From assembly GCA_963747735.1 (NCBI GenBank), contig CAVVGE010000015.1, positions 62,001 to 126,000 of the forward strand: a stretch of 64,000 nucleotides of DNA, given 5' to 3'. The stretch comes from AP-15 sp963747735. Its GTDB lineage: Bacteria > Pseudomonadota > Alphaproteobacteria > ATCC43930 > CGMCC-115725. Made by a program: the position numbers and the translations under genes. Shown piece by piece: positions 47,104 to 54,984 of the stretch; the first letter of the stretch is position 1, and each line of letters starts with the position of its first letter. The notes under the pieces were generated by a model, which saw only the letters and a program-made list of their open reading frames with translations, was not told the DNA's origin and made no database searches.

Positions 47104-47135
47104 AAACGCCCCAATCCTTGCGGATTGGGGCGTTT
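47104..47135. terminator. rho-independent terminator, probably bidirectional
   Basis: A perfect 14-base-pair stem (AAACGCCCCAATCC at 47104-47117 against GGATTGGGGCGTTT at 47122-47135) closes over a TTGC loop. It is followed on the plus strand by CTTTG and preceded by AAAA, so it can terminate in both directions. It lies between the pckA stop and the stop of the convergent hydrolase gene at 47149. Confidence 0.93.
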
Positions 47136-47148
47136 CTTTGGTCCGAGC

Positions 47149-49308
47149 TTAGGGCTTGGCTGGAATTATCACCAGCGCGGCCGGCCCCGTGTAGGTCTCG
47201 ACATCGGTCACGACGCCCGGGATCTCCAACAGGAAGCGCTGCGCCACCAGCGCGTTGGCCGCTGCGGTTACCGCCGCGAGGTAATTGGCGTTGGTCCCAG
47301 AGGAGTTGCCGTAGCGCGCCTGCAGCGACGGGCGCGGGTCCCCGTTGCGGTCGGCCTCGGTATCGGCGAACGAGAGCCGCTGGCCGCTCGCGTCGCAGCC
47401 ATCGACCAGCACCGCCCCGCCGGTCTCGCCCGCCGGGGTCGCCCGCAACGCCCAGCCGGTATAGGTCGCCAAGGGCACCGCGACATCGGGCACGCGGATG
47501 CCGGCGACGTCGTTGCCGTCGGAATCGGTCTTCGGCACAAACGCCGGATAGGGCGTGCCGAGCGATTTTGGCGGCAGGACCGTCAGGATGCCGTCGTCGA
47601 GCTGATGGCCGAAATCCCACAGATTGCCGTTGTGCATGACGCCGTTATAGGTGACCCCGGGAATGCTGGGGAAGCCCTCGACCGTCTGCGGCAACGCGGC
47701 AACGAGCGTGCCGTCGAGCCGCCGCGGCACGCGGTTTGCCGGGGGCTCGACACCTTTGCTGACCCAATCGTCGAGATCGACGAGGAGCGCGCGCAAGACC
47801 GGGTCGGGCTTGATCGGGTTTTGCGGCTCGCGGCAGATGCCGGCAGCCGAGCCCGCGCCGTGCGGCTGGCTCGAAAACAGATAGTAGCGCACGTTCTGTT
47901 GCAGATTAAGGTCGAGATCGTGGCCGAAGGTATCCGTTGTCAGCAACGAGCCGGCCTTTGCCCAGTATTCGTTTGCCGAGTTTGCCTCGATCAGCTTGGG
48001 GCAAGTGCCGCTCTTCTGGCAGGCCCGGAGGCGCCCGTCGAATTTGCCGGTGAACGGGTCGAACAGGAGCTGATTGGCAAAGGGAAACTGGATCTCGGGA
48101 TACCAGCGGGCGATGTGCTGCCGATGGGTCCGCGTCGGCTGCGAAAAGCGATAATTGCCAAAGATGCCGCTGCCGCCGGCCTTCCAATTGAGCACGCCGT
48201 CAACCGCCATCTCGGGCAATCCACGATGGTCGCGGCCGTGGCCGAAACCGTGGTTCCACTTCGCGGTCGTGGCGCGGTCCACCTGATTGAAGCCGAGCAG
48301 CAGGAAGTCGTGCATCGTCCGGCAGGGCTGGGACGAGCAAAAGGTGTAGATGTCCTGCACATCTCCCGCGAGGGGGTTCGCGTTGCCGGCATCGTCGGCT
48401 TGGGCGTCGCGGAAAAAGGCGGCGATGTCGCGGATCGCGGCGAGTCCGAGACCGGCGACTTTCGGGTTCATCGCCTGATAGCTGAACTCGTAAAGGCCGC
48501 TCGGGCCGAAGACGCCGGGATCGCCGAAATTGGTTCCCGCCGGGTTCAAATGGATCGCGGTGAGGGTGCTGTCGGTGTAGTCCCAGCTCGATGACGGCAA
48601 TGCGATCGGCGTGTCGCCAAAATTCGCGCGCACCGTAAGGAGCGCTTGCGCCTTGTTCGGGCTCGCCGCCGCATAGGTCAGCGGTTCGCTCGATGGGGTC
48701 GAGCCGGCGTCGATATCGAATTCTTCGACCGCGACACCGGTGATCGGCTTTTTGCCTTTTGTCACGACCGGAACGGTGACCCCGAAGAGCCCGGTCGGGT
48801 CGCCCTGCGCGACGGTGATGTCCCACCCGGTTTCGAGGATCGAGTACCCTTCGTTCATCAGAAAGCCGTTGCCGGGATTGCTTGATGTCGAGGTCGTGCT
48901 CGCGCCGCCCGAGTTCAGGATCGACAAGGCGTCGGTGCGGCCTCGGTTGGTGACGTCGTAGAGGAGCCGGTGGTTGCCTTTTGTCAAATCCGTCGGGACC
49001 AGCAGCTGAAAGTCGGTCGAATACTCGACCATGCCGTGCATGTTGCGCGGCGCCAGGCCGATATCGACAATGACGGCGTTGAGCGGGTCGTTCGGGTCGA
49101 CCTCGCCGTTGATCGTCCCGTTGATCATTTGATAGGTGCCGGCGCCGAACGTGGCGCTCCCAAAGGTCGGCGATTGCGACGTGGTCGCGTTGATGGTGAT
49201 TTGCGTCACCCGCGCCGGCGCCTCCGGCATCAGCGCCAACAGTGCCAGACCGGCCGCCAAGCCGCCCATTGCAGGCCTGAGCAAAAAGGGCAGAGATAGA
49301 GGTTTCAT
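47149..49308 (-). CDS. secreted alpha/beta-hydrolase domain protein
   Basis: A 719-residue protein with a clear signal peptide (LRPAMGGLAAGLALLALMPEAPA). It matches the large alpha/beta-hydrolase-domain family of secreted proteins. Recognisable blocks are LLYDVTNRGRTDALSILNSGG, ILETGWDITVAQGDPTGLFGVTVPV, YEFSYQAMNPKVAGLGLAAIRDIAAFFR, DFLLLGFNQVD and GHGRDHRGLPEMAVDGVLNW. At least five cysteines suggest disulfides in the periplasm or outside. The catalytic triad is not certain from sequence alone. A GGGGAAG site precedes the ATG at 49308. The type II system in the same window could secrete it, but no direct signal proves this. Confidence 0.85.
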   Translation of the reverse strand: MKPLSLPFLLRPAMGGLAAGLALLALMPEAPARVTQITINATTSQSPTFGSATFGAGTYQMINGTINGEVDPNDPLNAVIVDIGLAPRNMHGMVEYSTDFQLLVPTDLTKGNHRLLYDVTNRGRTDALSILNSGGASTTSTSSNPGNGFLMNEGYSILETGWDITVAQGDPTGLFGVTVPVVTKGKKPITGVAVEEFDIDAGSTPSSEPLTYAAASPNKAQALLTVRANFGDTPIALPSSSWDYTDSTLTAIHLNPAGTNFGDPGVFGPSGLYEFSYQAMNPKVAGLGLAAIRDIAAFFRDAQADDAGNANPLAGDVQDIYTFCSSQPCRTMHDFLLLGFNQVDRATTAKWNHGFGHGRDHRGLPEMAVDGVLNWKAGGSGIFGNYRFSQPTRTHRQHIARWYPEIQFPFANQLLFDPFTGKFDGRLRACQKSGTCPKLIEANSANEYWAKAGSLLTTDTFGHDLDLNLQQNVRYYLFSSQPHGAGSAAGICREPQNPIKPDPVLRALLVDLDDWVSKGVEPPANRVPRRLDGTLVAALPQTVEGFPSIPGVTYNGVMHNGNLWDFGHQLDDGILTVLPPKSLGTPYPAFVPKTDSDGNDVAGIRVPDVAVPLATYTGWALRATPAGETGGAVLVDGCDASGQRLSFADTEADRNGDPRPSLQARYGNSSGTNANYLAAVTAAANALVAQRFLLEIPGVVTDVETYTGPAALVIIPAKP

Positions 49309-49617
49309 TCCAGGCTTCCCCCATTGGATGAGGTGTGTTTTGCACGGCCCGCTATGGCCGGGCGGCACGCAGCCTGCCGCGAAGCCGCCCTATTCGCAAC
49401 ATCATTCAGCCCGGTTTCGCCGCAATCAAGGCAAGAAGCGCCGTCCAGACGGGCGGCGGCTATTCACAAATCGGTGATGATCGCCGTGCGGGCCGGCCGC
49501 CGGTTTTGGGCGCGGGCCGTCGTGCCCGGCCCATATGTGGCCCGCGCACGGCCCGATCGGCTCATGCCTCGCCCGACCCAAAGCCGCACGCGGCGCCGCG
49601 GGCCGCGTTGTCGCCTC
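49309..49617. other. intergenic stretch without a gene
   Basis: This 309-base interval lies upstream of the secreted hydrolase gene and downstream of the EthD-like gene. All open frames in it are short and lack homology. It should hold the promoter of the hydrolase gene near its left end. A partial inverted repeat (GGGCCGTCGTGC near 49515 with GCGCACGGCCC near 49546) could be a terminator for the EthD-like gene, but the stem is imperfect. Confidence 0.5.
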
Positions 49618-50250
49618 CTATTGCGCGCGGGTGTAGCGGCGGCAGTCGAAGCGCAGATGATCGCGGAAATGCGGGCGCAGCTTTTGCGTCCAGGGTGTGT
49701 CGGCGGCTTGGCGCCATTCGGCCGAGCCCGGCACCTCGGGCGATGCGAAATGGTAGAGCGCCACATAGCGCTGGGTGGCGCCGGTGCCGCGGTAGCGGCG
49801 CGCCGACAAGGTGCCCGGGACGGCACCCAATGCCGGGATATGCTCGGTATTGTACCACTCGTTGAATTCGTGCTCGTGCTCGGGGGCGACGTTCATCGCG
49901 ATGACAAGCAGTGCCTTCGCGCCCGCGGGTGCGGCGCGGTCGCCCGGGAACAGCTGCTCGCCTTCGTAGCGCATCAGCCCCTTGCGAAAGCGCGCTGTGC
50001 GCTTGGTCCAGGGCGAGGAGTTCTCGCCGCCGATCGCCCGGTACGGAGCGCTGCGCAGCACCTCGACATTGTCGAGGTCGTAGGTCGCGACCGAGACCTT
50101 CGGATTGTTGGCGTCGATCCAGCGCTCGCCGTTCAAAAAGCCGGGCACGCGCAGCCGCTCGGGCACATGCTCGAGATCGTACCAGTCGTGAAATTCGTCC
50201 TCGGGGGCGGCCGAGAAATCCATCGCCGCCAGTAGAATGCCCTTTGCCAT
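49618..50250 (-). CDS. duplicated dimeric alpha/beta-barrel (EthD/DUF-like) protein
   Basis: A 210-residue protein made of two ferredoxin-like repeats. Each has the same landmark: DEFHDWYDLEHVPERLRVPGF at about residue 18 and HEFNEWYNTEHIPALGAVPGT at about residue 125. The W-Y-(D/N)-x-E-H pattern is typical of EthD and related ABM-superfamily proteins, where the His lies in the barrel cavity. The repeats probably form an intramolecular dimer. The function is unknown; relatives are degradation-pathway accessory proteins or putative small-molecule-binding proteins. A GGAGAG ribosome site precedes the ATG. Confidence 0.82.
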   Translation of the reverse strand: MAKGILLAAMDFSAAPEDEFHDWYDLEHVPERLRVPGFLNGERWIDANNPKVSVATYDLDNVEVLRSAPYRAIGGENSSPWTKRTARFRKGLMRYEGEQLFPGDRAAPAGAKALLVIAMNVAPEHEHEFNEWYNTEHIPALGAVPGTLSARRYRGTGATQRYVALYHFASPEVPGSAEWRQAADTPWTQKLRPHFRDHLRFDCRRYTRAQ

Positions 50251-50317
50251 CGCTCTCCTCCCGAACGGTTCGGGCCATCATCGCCGAGCGCGCCGGCGAT
50301 TTCCAGCGGAGCGCGGC

Positions 50318-50834
50318 TCAATGATGCGATTGCGGCTTGGCGGCGGCGATCGCCTGCTGGCGGAAAAGCGCGTCGGCGGCCTCTCTTTGCGTCGGCGAGA
50401 GGCTCGCATAGAGCGAGTCGAAGGCGGTGGCGAGATGCTCGGTATTGTCGGCGTAGGCGCGGGCGATCTCGGCATAGGAATGCATGTTTTCGACCGCGCT
50501 CATTTTCGCCACCGCACCCGCGCGCCGGCTGAACAGCGCATCGGTGCTCGCCGCATTGTCGCGCATCGCCTGCGCAAACGCCGACCACAGCGGCAGCTGC
50601 GCCTGGGTGATGCCGAGCTCGGTCTGCAGCTTGCCGATCCGTTCATCGACCGCGGCGCGCGCTTCGGGCGAGAGTGCCGGCATCGTCTCGGATGCTGCCG
50701 GCGCGGATGCTGCCGGTGCGGCGGGAGCAGGTGCCGGGATCGGGGCGACCGGCGGCGATTGGCCATGCGCGAGGGAGGCGGAAGCGAGGGTTGCTGCGAG
50801 CGCGGCCGGCGCTCAGAATCCGTAGCCCGTGCAT
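50318..50834 (-). CDS. periplasmic LTXXQ-motif (Spy/CpxP-like) protein, frame broken in the signal peptide
   Basis: The C-terminal 120 residues (SPEARAAVDERIGKLQTELGITQAQLPLWSAFAQAMRDN.. and LYASLSPTQREAADALF) are a helical LTXXQ-type domain, as in periplasmic Spy/CpxP chaperones. The in-frame ATG at 50683 would give a protein without a signal peptide. The same frame upstream encodes a convincing signal-peptide core (PAALAATLASASLAHG) but has a stop and no start. A start MHGLRILSA lies in the next frame at 50834. Removing one base near 50803-50812 joins them into a normal exported protein. The gene follows the Gly/His-rich secreted protein, so both may respond to metal or envelope stress. Confidence 0.72.
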
Positions 50835-50840
50835 AACCCG

Positions 50841-52052
50841 TCACTCCGGCATCGTCGGGAAAGGCCCGGACCTAATGCCAGCGGTCGTGCCAGCCGCCGG
50901 GGTCGGGGCCGCGCCTGGCCTCGCGCCAGCCGCCAAAGCCGGGCCCGCGCCATGCCGCATGCCAGCCGCCAAAACCGGGGCCGCGCCACATGCCGTGCCA
51001 GCCGCCAAACCCCGAGCTATGCCATCGCCATGCCATGCGCCATGCCCGTGGCCCCATCCGGCCGCCGCCCAATGCTCCCGTCCCGGGCCGCCGCGGAAGC
51101 CGAAGCCTGCCCCGTGGTGGAAGCTCGCGAACACCCTCGCGTGGAACCCGACAAAGCCGCCGCCGATAAAACCGTGGACAAAGAATGCCGGCCCGATCCG
51201 GGCAAACGCCAAAACCGGCGGGGCGATCACCAAGGCGAAGGCCGGCGGGGCGAAGATCAGCGGCGGCGGCGCCACGGCGGCGACCACCGGGGGCGGCGGC
51301 AGCACCACGATCGGCGGCGGTGCTGCGGCGCCGATCAGCGCGCCGGTCGATGGCGGCGGGGGTGCCGCGGCGACACGATGCGGCGCCGGGCCGTGCTGCG
51401 GTGGAGGCGGGGCAGAGGCAATCGGCGGCGGGGCGATCGCCGGCACAGCGGCGACGATCGGCGGTGGGGCAGCATAGATCAGCGGCGGCGCAATGATGAT
51501 CGGCGGCGCGACAATCACGCCAAACGACGCGCCGAACGCAAATCGCTGCCACGGCCAAAAGCCCCACGGCGAGAAACTGGCGCGCCAGCCCCAGCCCCAG
51601 CCGCCCCAGCCCCAACCACTCGATCCCCAGCCGCCCCAGCCCCAGCCGTTCCAGCCCCAGCTATGACCCCATTCCGACCTGGTTTCGAAGGCAGCCGACC
51701 GGAACCCCGAGTCATGCCACTCGCTGTGGCCATGCCACCCGTCGCCGCCCCGGCGATGCGCTTCGTGCCAGCCGCCGCCATGGCCCTCGCCACGCCCGTC
51801 GCCGCCGCGCCAGCCGCCGTGGTCGTGCCCGCGCGCCGCGCGCCAGCCCCCGCTATGGCCGTCGCCGCCATGGCCGTCGCCACGCCCGCCGCCCGCCTGG
51901 TGCCCGCCGCGCCACCCGCCGCCATGCGATCCACCGCCGTGCCAGCCGCCGCCATGGTCATGCTCGGCCGCGGCCGGCCGCGCGAGGGCGATCGCCAGCA
52001 GCGCCGCGCCGGCGATCAGCAGCTTCGATTGCCTGGCACCTTGCCCCATCAT
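50841..52052 (-). CDS. secreted Gly/His/Trp-rich low-complexity protein
   Basis: A 403-residue protein with a signal peptide (LLIAGAALLAIALARPAAA). It then has a His/Gly/Trp-rich region of about 130 residues (HDHGGGWHGGGSHGGGW.., WGWNGWGWGGWGSSGWGWGG), a Pro/Ala/Ile-rich middle (APPIIIAPPLIYAAPPPIV) and a C-terminal Gly/His region. The His-rich repeats could bind metal ions. Near residue 340 the regular GGW-type repeat jumps to another frame (SSGFGGWHGMWRGPGFGG.., ending at 50872). The annotated C-terminus after that point is therefore uncertain, and a one-base loss around 51030 is likely. No enzymatic domain is seen. It is next to an LTXXQ protein. Confidence 0.6.
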   Translation of the reverse strand: MMGQGARQSKLLIAGAALLAIALARPAAAEHDHGGGWHGGGSHGGGWRGGHQAGGGRGDGHGGDGHSGGWRAARGHDHGGWRGGDGRGEGHGGGWHEAHRRGGDGWHGHSEWHDSGFRSAAFETRSEWGHSWGWNGWGWGGWGSSGWGWGGWGWGWRASFSPWGFWPWQRFAFGASFGVIVAPPIIIAPPLIYAAPPPIVAAVPAIAPPPIASAPPPPQHGPAPHRVAAAPPPPSTGALIGAAAPPPIVVLPPPPVVAAVAPPPLIFAPPAFALVIAPPVLAFARIGPAFFVHGFIGGGFVGFHARVFASFHHGAGFGFRGGPGREHWAAAGWGHGHGAWHGDGIARGLAAGTACGAAPVLAAGMRHGAGPALAAGARPGAAPTPAAGTTAGIRSGPFPTMPE

Positions 52053-52182
52053 GGCCTCGATCCTAATCCGGACCCCGCCACCCTACATCCTGCGGCCCCG
52101 GTCTTGCTGAATCGAAAAAACGGCAACATCGCGGACAAGGTTCACGCTTATGATCGGCGCACACCGCGCGGAGGACACGCCG

Positions 52183-52584
52183 ATGACCGCCACCACGCCT
52201 TTTTTGAAAAACGCCGGCGAGCTCGGGCCGCTCGCCTCGCGCTATGTCGAGGTCGAGGGATTGCCGTGGAAGCCGACACCCTGCGCCGGCATCGAGATGA
52301 AGGTGCTGATGGAGGAGCCGGAGACCGGGCTGATGACCGCGCTCTTTCGCTGGCAGCCGGGTGCCGAATTGACCTTGCACGAGCATGTCGAGATCGAGCA
52401 GACCTTTGTCCTCGAAGGCAGCCTCGTCGATGAGGAAGGCGAGGTCCGCGCCGGCGATTATGTCTGGCGCCCCAAAGGGAACCGGCACAAGGCCCGCTCG
52501 CCCAACGGCGCCTTGGTCCTCTCGTTTTTTCTAAAGCCGAACATATTCTTGAGCGGCGAGGCGGCGGGCCGCGCATTGCGCTGA
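52183..52584 (+). CDS. cupin-domain protein (ChrR-like)
   Basis: A 133-residue single-cupin protein. Motif 1 is GAELTLHEHVEIEQTFVLEGSLVDEEG and motif 2 is VRAGDYVWRPKGNRHKARSPNGALVLSFF, giving the HxH..E and H metal ligands. The beginning (YVEVEGLPWKPTPCAGIEMKVLMEEPETGLMTALFRW) resembles the cupin domain of ChrR anti-sigma factors. It lacks the zinc-binding N-terminal domain of a real ChrR, so it is a stand-alone cupin of unknown enzymatic or sensory role. ATG 52183 has GGAGG 8 bases upstream and is preferred over ATG 52150. Confidence 0.85.
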   Translation: MTATTPFLKNAGELGPLASRYVEVEGLPWKPTPCAGIEMKVLMEEPETGLMTALFRWQPGAELTLHEHVEIEQTFVLEGSLVDEEGEVRAGDYVWRPKGNRHKARSPNGALVLSFFLKPNIFLSGEAAGRALR

Positions 52585-52651
52585 GCCGGCGGTTGCCGCC
52601 CGCGGGCCTCTGCCGCATGATGGTGCGGAAACATCAAAGCCGGGCGGGGGA

Positions 52652-53398
52652 ATGAGCGCCAGGAGCAAGATTTATCCGGGCTTTGCCGAGGCGGTGCGCG
52701 ACATCACGGATGGGGCGACGATCGGCTTTGGCGGGTTCGCCGTCGTCGGGATGCCGGTAAACCTCTATGAAGCGGTGGCGAGGCAGGGGGCGAAGCGGCT
52801 CACTTGCGTGTCGAATTCGACCCGCGCCGGCGCGACCTTGCCGGCCGATGCCCCCAGCATGGAGCAGATGATCCGGAACGGGCAGGTGGTGAAGGCGGTC
52901 TGCGCCTTTACCGCGCCGACCCGGGCCTCGCAGCGGCTGGTGCTGACCGAATATGTCGAGAAGGGGCTGATCGAGGCCGAACTCGTGCCGCAAGGCACCT
53001 TGGCCGAGCGGATGCGCGCCGCGGGTGCGGGCATCCCCGCTTTCTATACCCCCGCCGCGGTCGGCACCGAGCTCGCCGAGGGCCGCGAGACCCGCGTTTT
53101 CAATGGCCGCGAATATCTCTTGGAGCACGCGCTGCCGCTCGACTATGCGATGATCCGCGCGTATCAGGCCGATGCCTCGGGCAACCTGCGGTTCCGCCGC
53201 TCGCAGCGCAATTTCAACCCGGTCATGGCGATGGCCGCGCGCATCACGATCGTCGAGGTCGAGGAGGACATCCTGCCGGTCGGCGCCATCGATCCCGACG
53301 ACGTCCACACGCCGGGCATCTTCGTCCACCGCCTCGTCAAAATTCCGCCGGCCCCCGAAGGCTGGTGGCCGCAGCGGCCGGCGGAGATCGGAAGGTAG
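52652..53398 (+). CDS. scoA: 3-oxoacid CoA-transferase subunit A
   Basis: The 248-residue alpha subunit of a type I CoA transferase, moving CoA between succinyl-CoA or acetyl-CoA and a 3-oxoacid. The GxGGF motif is GATIGFGGFAVVGMPVNLYEAV. SNSTRAG, RNGQVVKAVCAF and VEKGLIEAELVPQGTLAERMRAAGAGIPAFYTPAAVGT are family blocks. The downstream scoB gene completes the heterodimer. A GGGGG ribosome site precedes the ATG. The usual tight coupling with scoB is lost, because a GxxExxY gene remnant is inserted between them. Confidence 0.94.
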   Translation: MSARSKIYPGFAEAVRDITDGATIGFGGFAVVGMPVNLYEAVARQGAKRLTCVSNSTRAGATLPADAPSMEQMIRNGQVVKAVCAFTAPTRASQRLVLTEYVEKGLIEAELVPQGTLAERMRAAGAGIPAFYTPAAVGTELAEGRETRVFNGREYLLEHALPLDYAMIRAYQADASGNLRFRRSQRNFNPVMAMAARITIVEVEEDILPVGAIDPDDVHTPGIFVHRLVKIPPAPEGWWPQRPAEIGR

Positions 53399-53400
53399 GA

Positions 53401-53683
53401 TCAACGCGAAGGGCGCCAAGCGACACGCGATCATCGGCGTCGCAATGAAACTCCATTCTGCCGTCGGTCCGGGCCTTCTCGAGAGCGCCGATGAGATTTG
53501 CCTACGCTTACGAACTCGAAAAGCAACAGCTGCGCCTGCGCAAGCAGGCATTGATTCCTATACGATATGAGGGGATGACGATCGACAACGGCTATCGCCT
53601 CGACCTGCTCGTCGAAGGTCTGGTTGTCGTCGAGCTCTGAGCCGTCGCGCCCTTTGCGTATTCATCGCGTCCATCGCGTTGAG
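53401..53683 (+). pseudogene. decayed GxxExxY protein gene inserted between scoA and scoB
   Basis: One frame reads AIIGVAMKLHSAVGPGLLESADEICL, the hallmark GxxExxY start. After an extra base near 53501-53505, the next frame continues AYELEKQQLRLRKQALIPIRYEGM and IDNGYRLDLLVEGLVVVEL, with a stop where the family has Lys. Both flanks share inverted sequence: TCAACGCGA and AGGGCGC on the left (53401-53416), and their complement on the right (53647-53682). This suggests that a small mobile-like unit landed in the operon and then decayed. It is a nuclease-related family of unknown function. Confidence 0.78.
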
Positions 53684-53703
53684 GATTTGTTTCGGAGGTG
53701 AGG

Positions 53704-54381
53704 ATGAGCGAACGGGCCAAGGGGCTGAGCCGCCAGCAGATGTGCGACCGGCTGGCGATGGAGTTCGGCGACGGCTGGATCGTCAATCTCGGCATCGGCA
53801 TCCCGACCCTGTGCTCGAATTGCGACTTCGGTGACAGGGAGATCATCTTTCACGCCGAGAACGGCGTCATCGGCTACGGTCCCTTGACCCCGGCGGGCGA
53901 GGAGGATTTGCACCTCGTCAACGCCGGCGGCCAGCACGTGACGTTGAAGCCCGGGGCGGCGATCGTCCATCACGCCAATTCGTTCGCGATCATCCGCAGC
54001 GGACGCATCGACGTGACCGTGCTCGGCGCCTATGAGGTCGCCGAAAACGGCGATTTCGCCAATTGGAAGACGGCCGGCCAGCAGGGCGGCGGCATCGGCG
54101 GGGCGATGGACCTCGCGGCTTGTGCGAAGCATGTCTTTGTTGCGATGGAGCACCAGACGAGGAGCGGCCATCCGCGCCTCGTCGAGCGCTGCGCGATCCC
54201 GGCCACCGCGCGCGGCGTCGTCAACCTCGTCATCACCAATTTCGGGCTGTTCGAGGTGACGAAACAGGGGTTGGCATTGAAGGAGATCGCCCCCGGCGTC
54301 ACCGTCGACGAGATCAAGGCCGCGACCGGCTGCAATTTGATCATCCCGCCCGAGGTGCCGCCGGTGCGGATGGCGCAGTAG
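53704..54381 (+). CDS. scoB: 3-oxoacid CoA-transferase subunit B
   Basis: The 225-residue beta subunit. The catalytic Glu lies in the ENG motif of IFHAENGVIGYGPLTPAGEEDLHLVNAGGQ. VNLGIGIPTLCSN, MDLAACAKHVFVAMEH and NLVITNFGLFEVTKQGLALKEIAPGVTVDEIKAATG are conserved blocks. The ATG at 53704 follows GGAGG by 5 bases and is preferred over GTG 53698. With scoA it should form the active heterodimer used in ketone-body or aromatic-acid catabolism. It converges on mazF with one base between the stops. Confidence 0.94.
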   Translation: MSERAKGLSRQQMCDRLAMEFGDGWIVNLGIGIPTLCSNCDFGDREIIFHAENGVIGYGPLTPAGEEDLHLVNAGGQHVTLKPGAAIVHHANSFAIIRSGRIDVTVLGAYEVAENGDFANWKTAGQQGGGIGGAMDLAACAKHVFVAMEHQTRSGHPRLVERCAIPATARGVVNLVITNFGLFEVTKQGLALKEIAPGVTVDEIKAATGCNLIIPPEVPPVRMAQ

Positions 54382-54382
54382 G

Positions 54383-54715
54383 TCAATCTGCGAGACCCAT
54401 GACAAACGCCAGCGTCGCGTTTAGCCGCGTCAAGTCCTCGGCTCGAATGCGCCCGATCCGTCGCCCGACCCGCTGCCGCCGGACGGTGACCGGCTTGTCG
54501 GCCATCACCTGAGATCTGACCTGCAGTCCGGTTTCAGCTCCCGCTTCGATGGTGACGCGAAAATCCGCCTCGACGATTTCGGAGGTCATTTGGCAGATCA
54601 CGATCGAGGCGTGGCTTTCCGGGATCGCGGTCGATTGCACGACGACAGCCGGCCGAGGTTTCCCGTAATCGCCGGGTGCCGCAACGATGACCACATCACC
54701 GCGGCTGATCGGCAT
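54383..54715 (-). CDS. mazF: MazF/PemK-family mRNA interferase toxin
   Basis: A 110-residue MazF-type endoribonuclease that cleaves mRNA at short sequence motifs. Family elements are MPISRGDVVIVAAPGDYGKPRPAVVVQS, the SIVICQMTSEI strand, LQVRSQVMADKPVTVRRQRVGRRIGRI and the C-terminal AEDLTRLNATLAFVMGL. The substrate loop is intact. Its start overlaps the antitoxin gene by 20 bases. It should be inert while the DUF3018 antitoxin is present. Confidence 0.92.
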   Translation of the reverse strand: MPISRGDVVIVAAPGDYGKPRPAVVVQSTAIPESHASIVICQMTSEIVEADFRVTIEAGAETGLQVRSQVMADKPVTVRRQRVGRRIGRIRAEDLTRLNATLAFVMGLAD

Positions 54716-54908
54716 CGAATTCGGATACCGCTTCGATCCATAAGAGCGCGTCGCGTTCGCTTTCCGGGTTCAGCTTTGCGACTTGCGCCGCGATACGTTC
54801 TCTGACAGCTGCGGAGCGCGCATCCGGCGCGACGAGACGCAGCTCGCGCAGCCCTTTCCGCCGTCGCCGTGCGCGCATCATTTTCATTCGCTCGGCGGGC
54901 TCCGCCAT
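54696..54908 (-). CDS. DUF3018/MazE-type antitoxin
   Basis: A 70-residue antitoxin partner. The sequence MAEPAERMKMMRARRRRKGLRELRLVAPDARS is the typical DUF3018 N-terminus, with a basic DNA-binding region. The C-terminal helix (AAVRERIAAQVAKLNPESERDALLWIEAVSEFD) should block the MazF active site. ATG 54908 has a GAGGG site just upstream. An upstream in-frame start at 55007 is unlikely because that stretch has no similarity and lies in the divergent promoter region. The region holds promoters for this pair and for the uronate-dehydrogenase-like gene. Confidence 0.88.
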   Translation of the reverse strand: MAEPAERMKMMRARRRRKGLRELRLVAPDARSAAVRERIAAQVAKLNPESERDALLWIEAVSEFDADQPR

Positions 54909-54984
54909 GTCACCCTCGCTGGTGCTGAGTTGCTTGGCAATGTAACGCGTTACGAAGCGGAAGCAAGCAGGCTCACCAGGTGTT

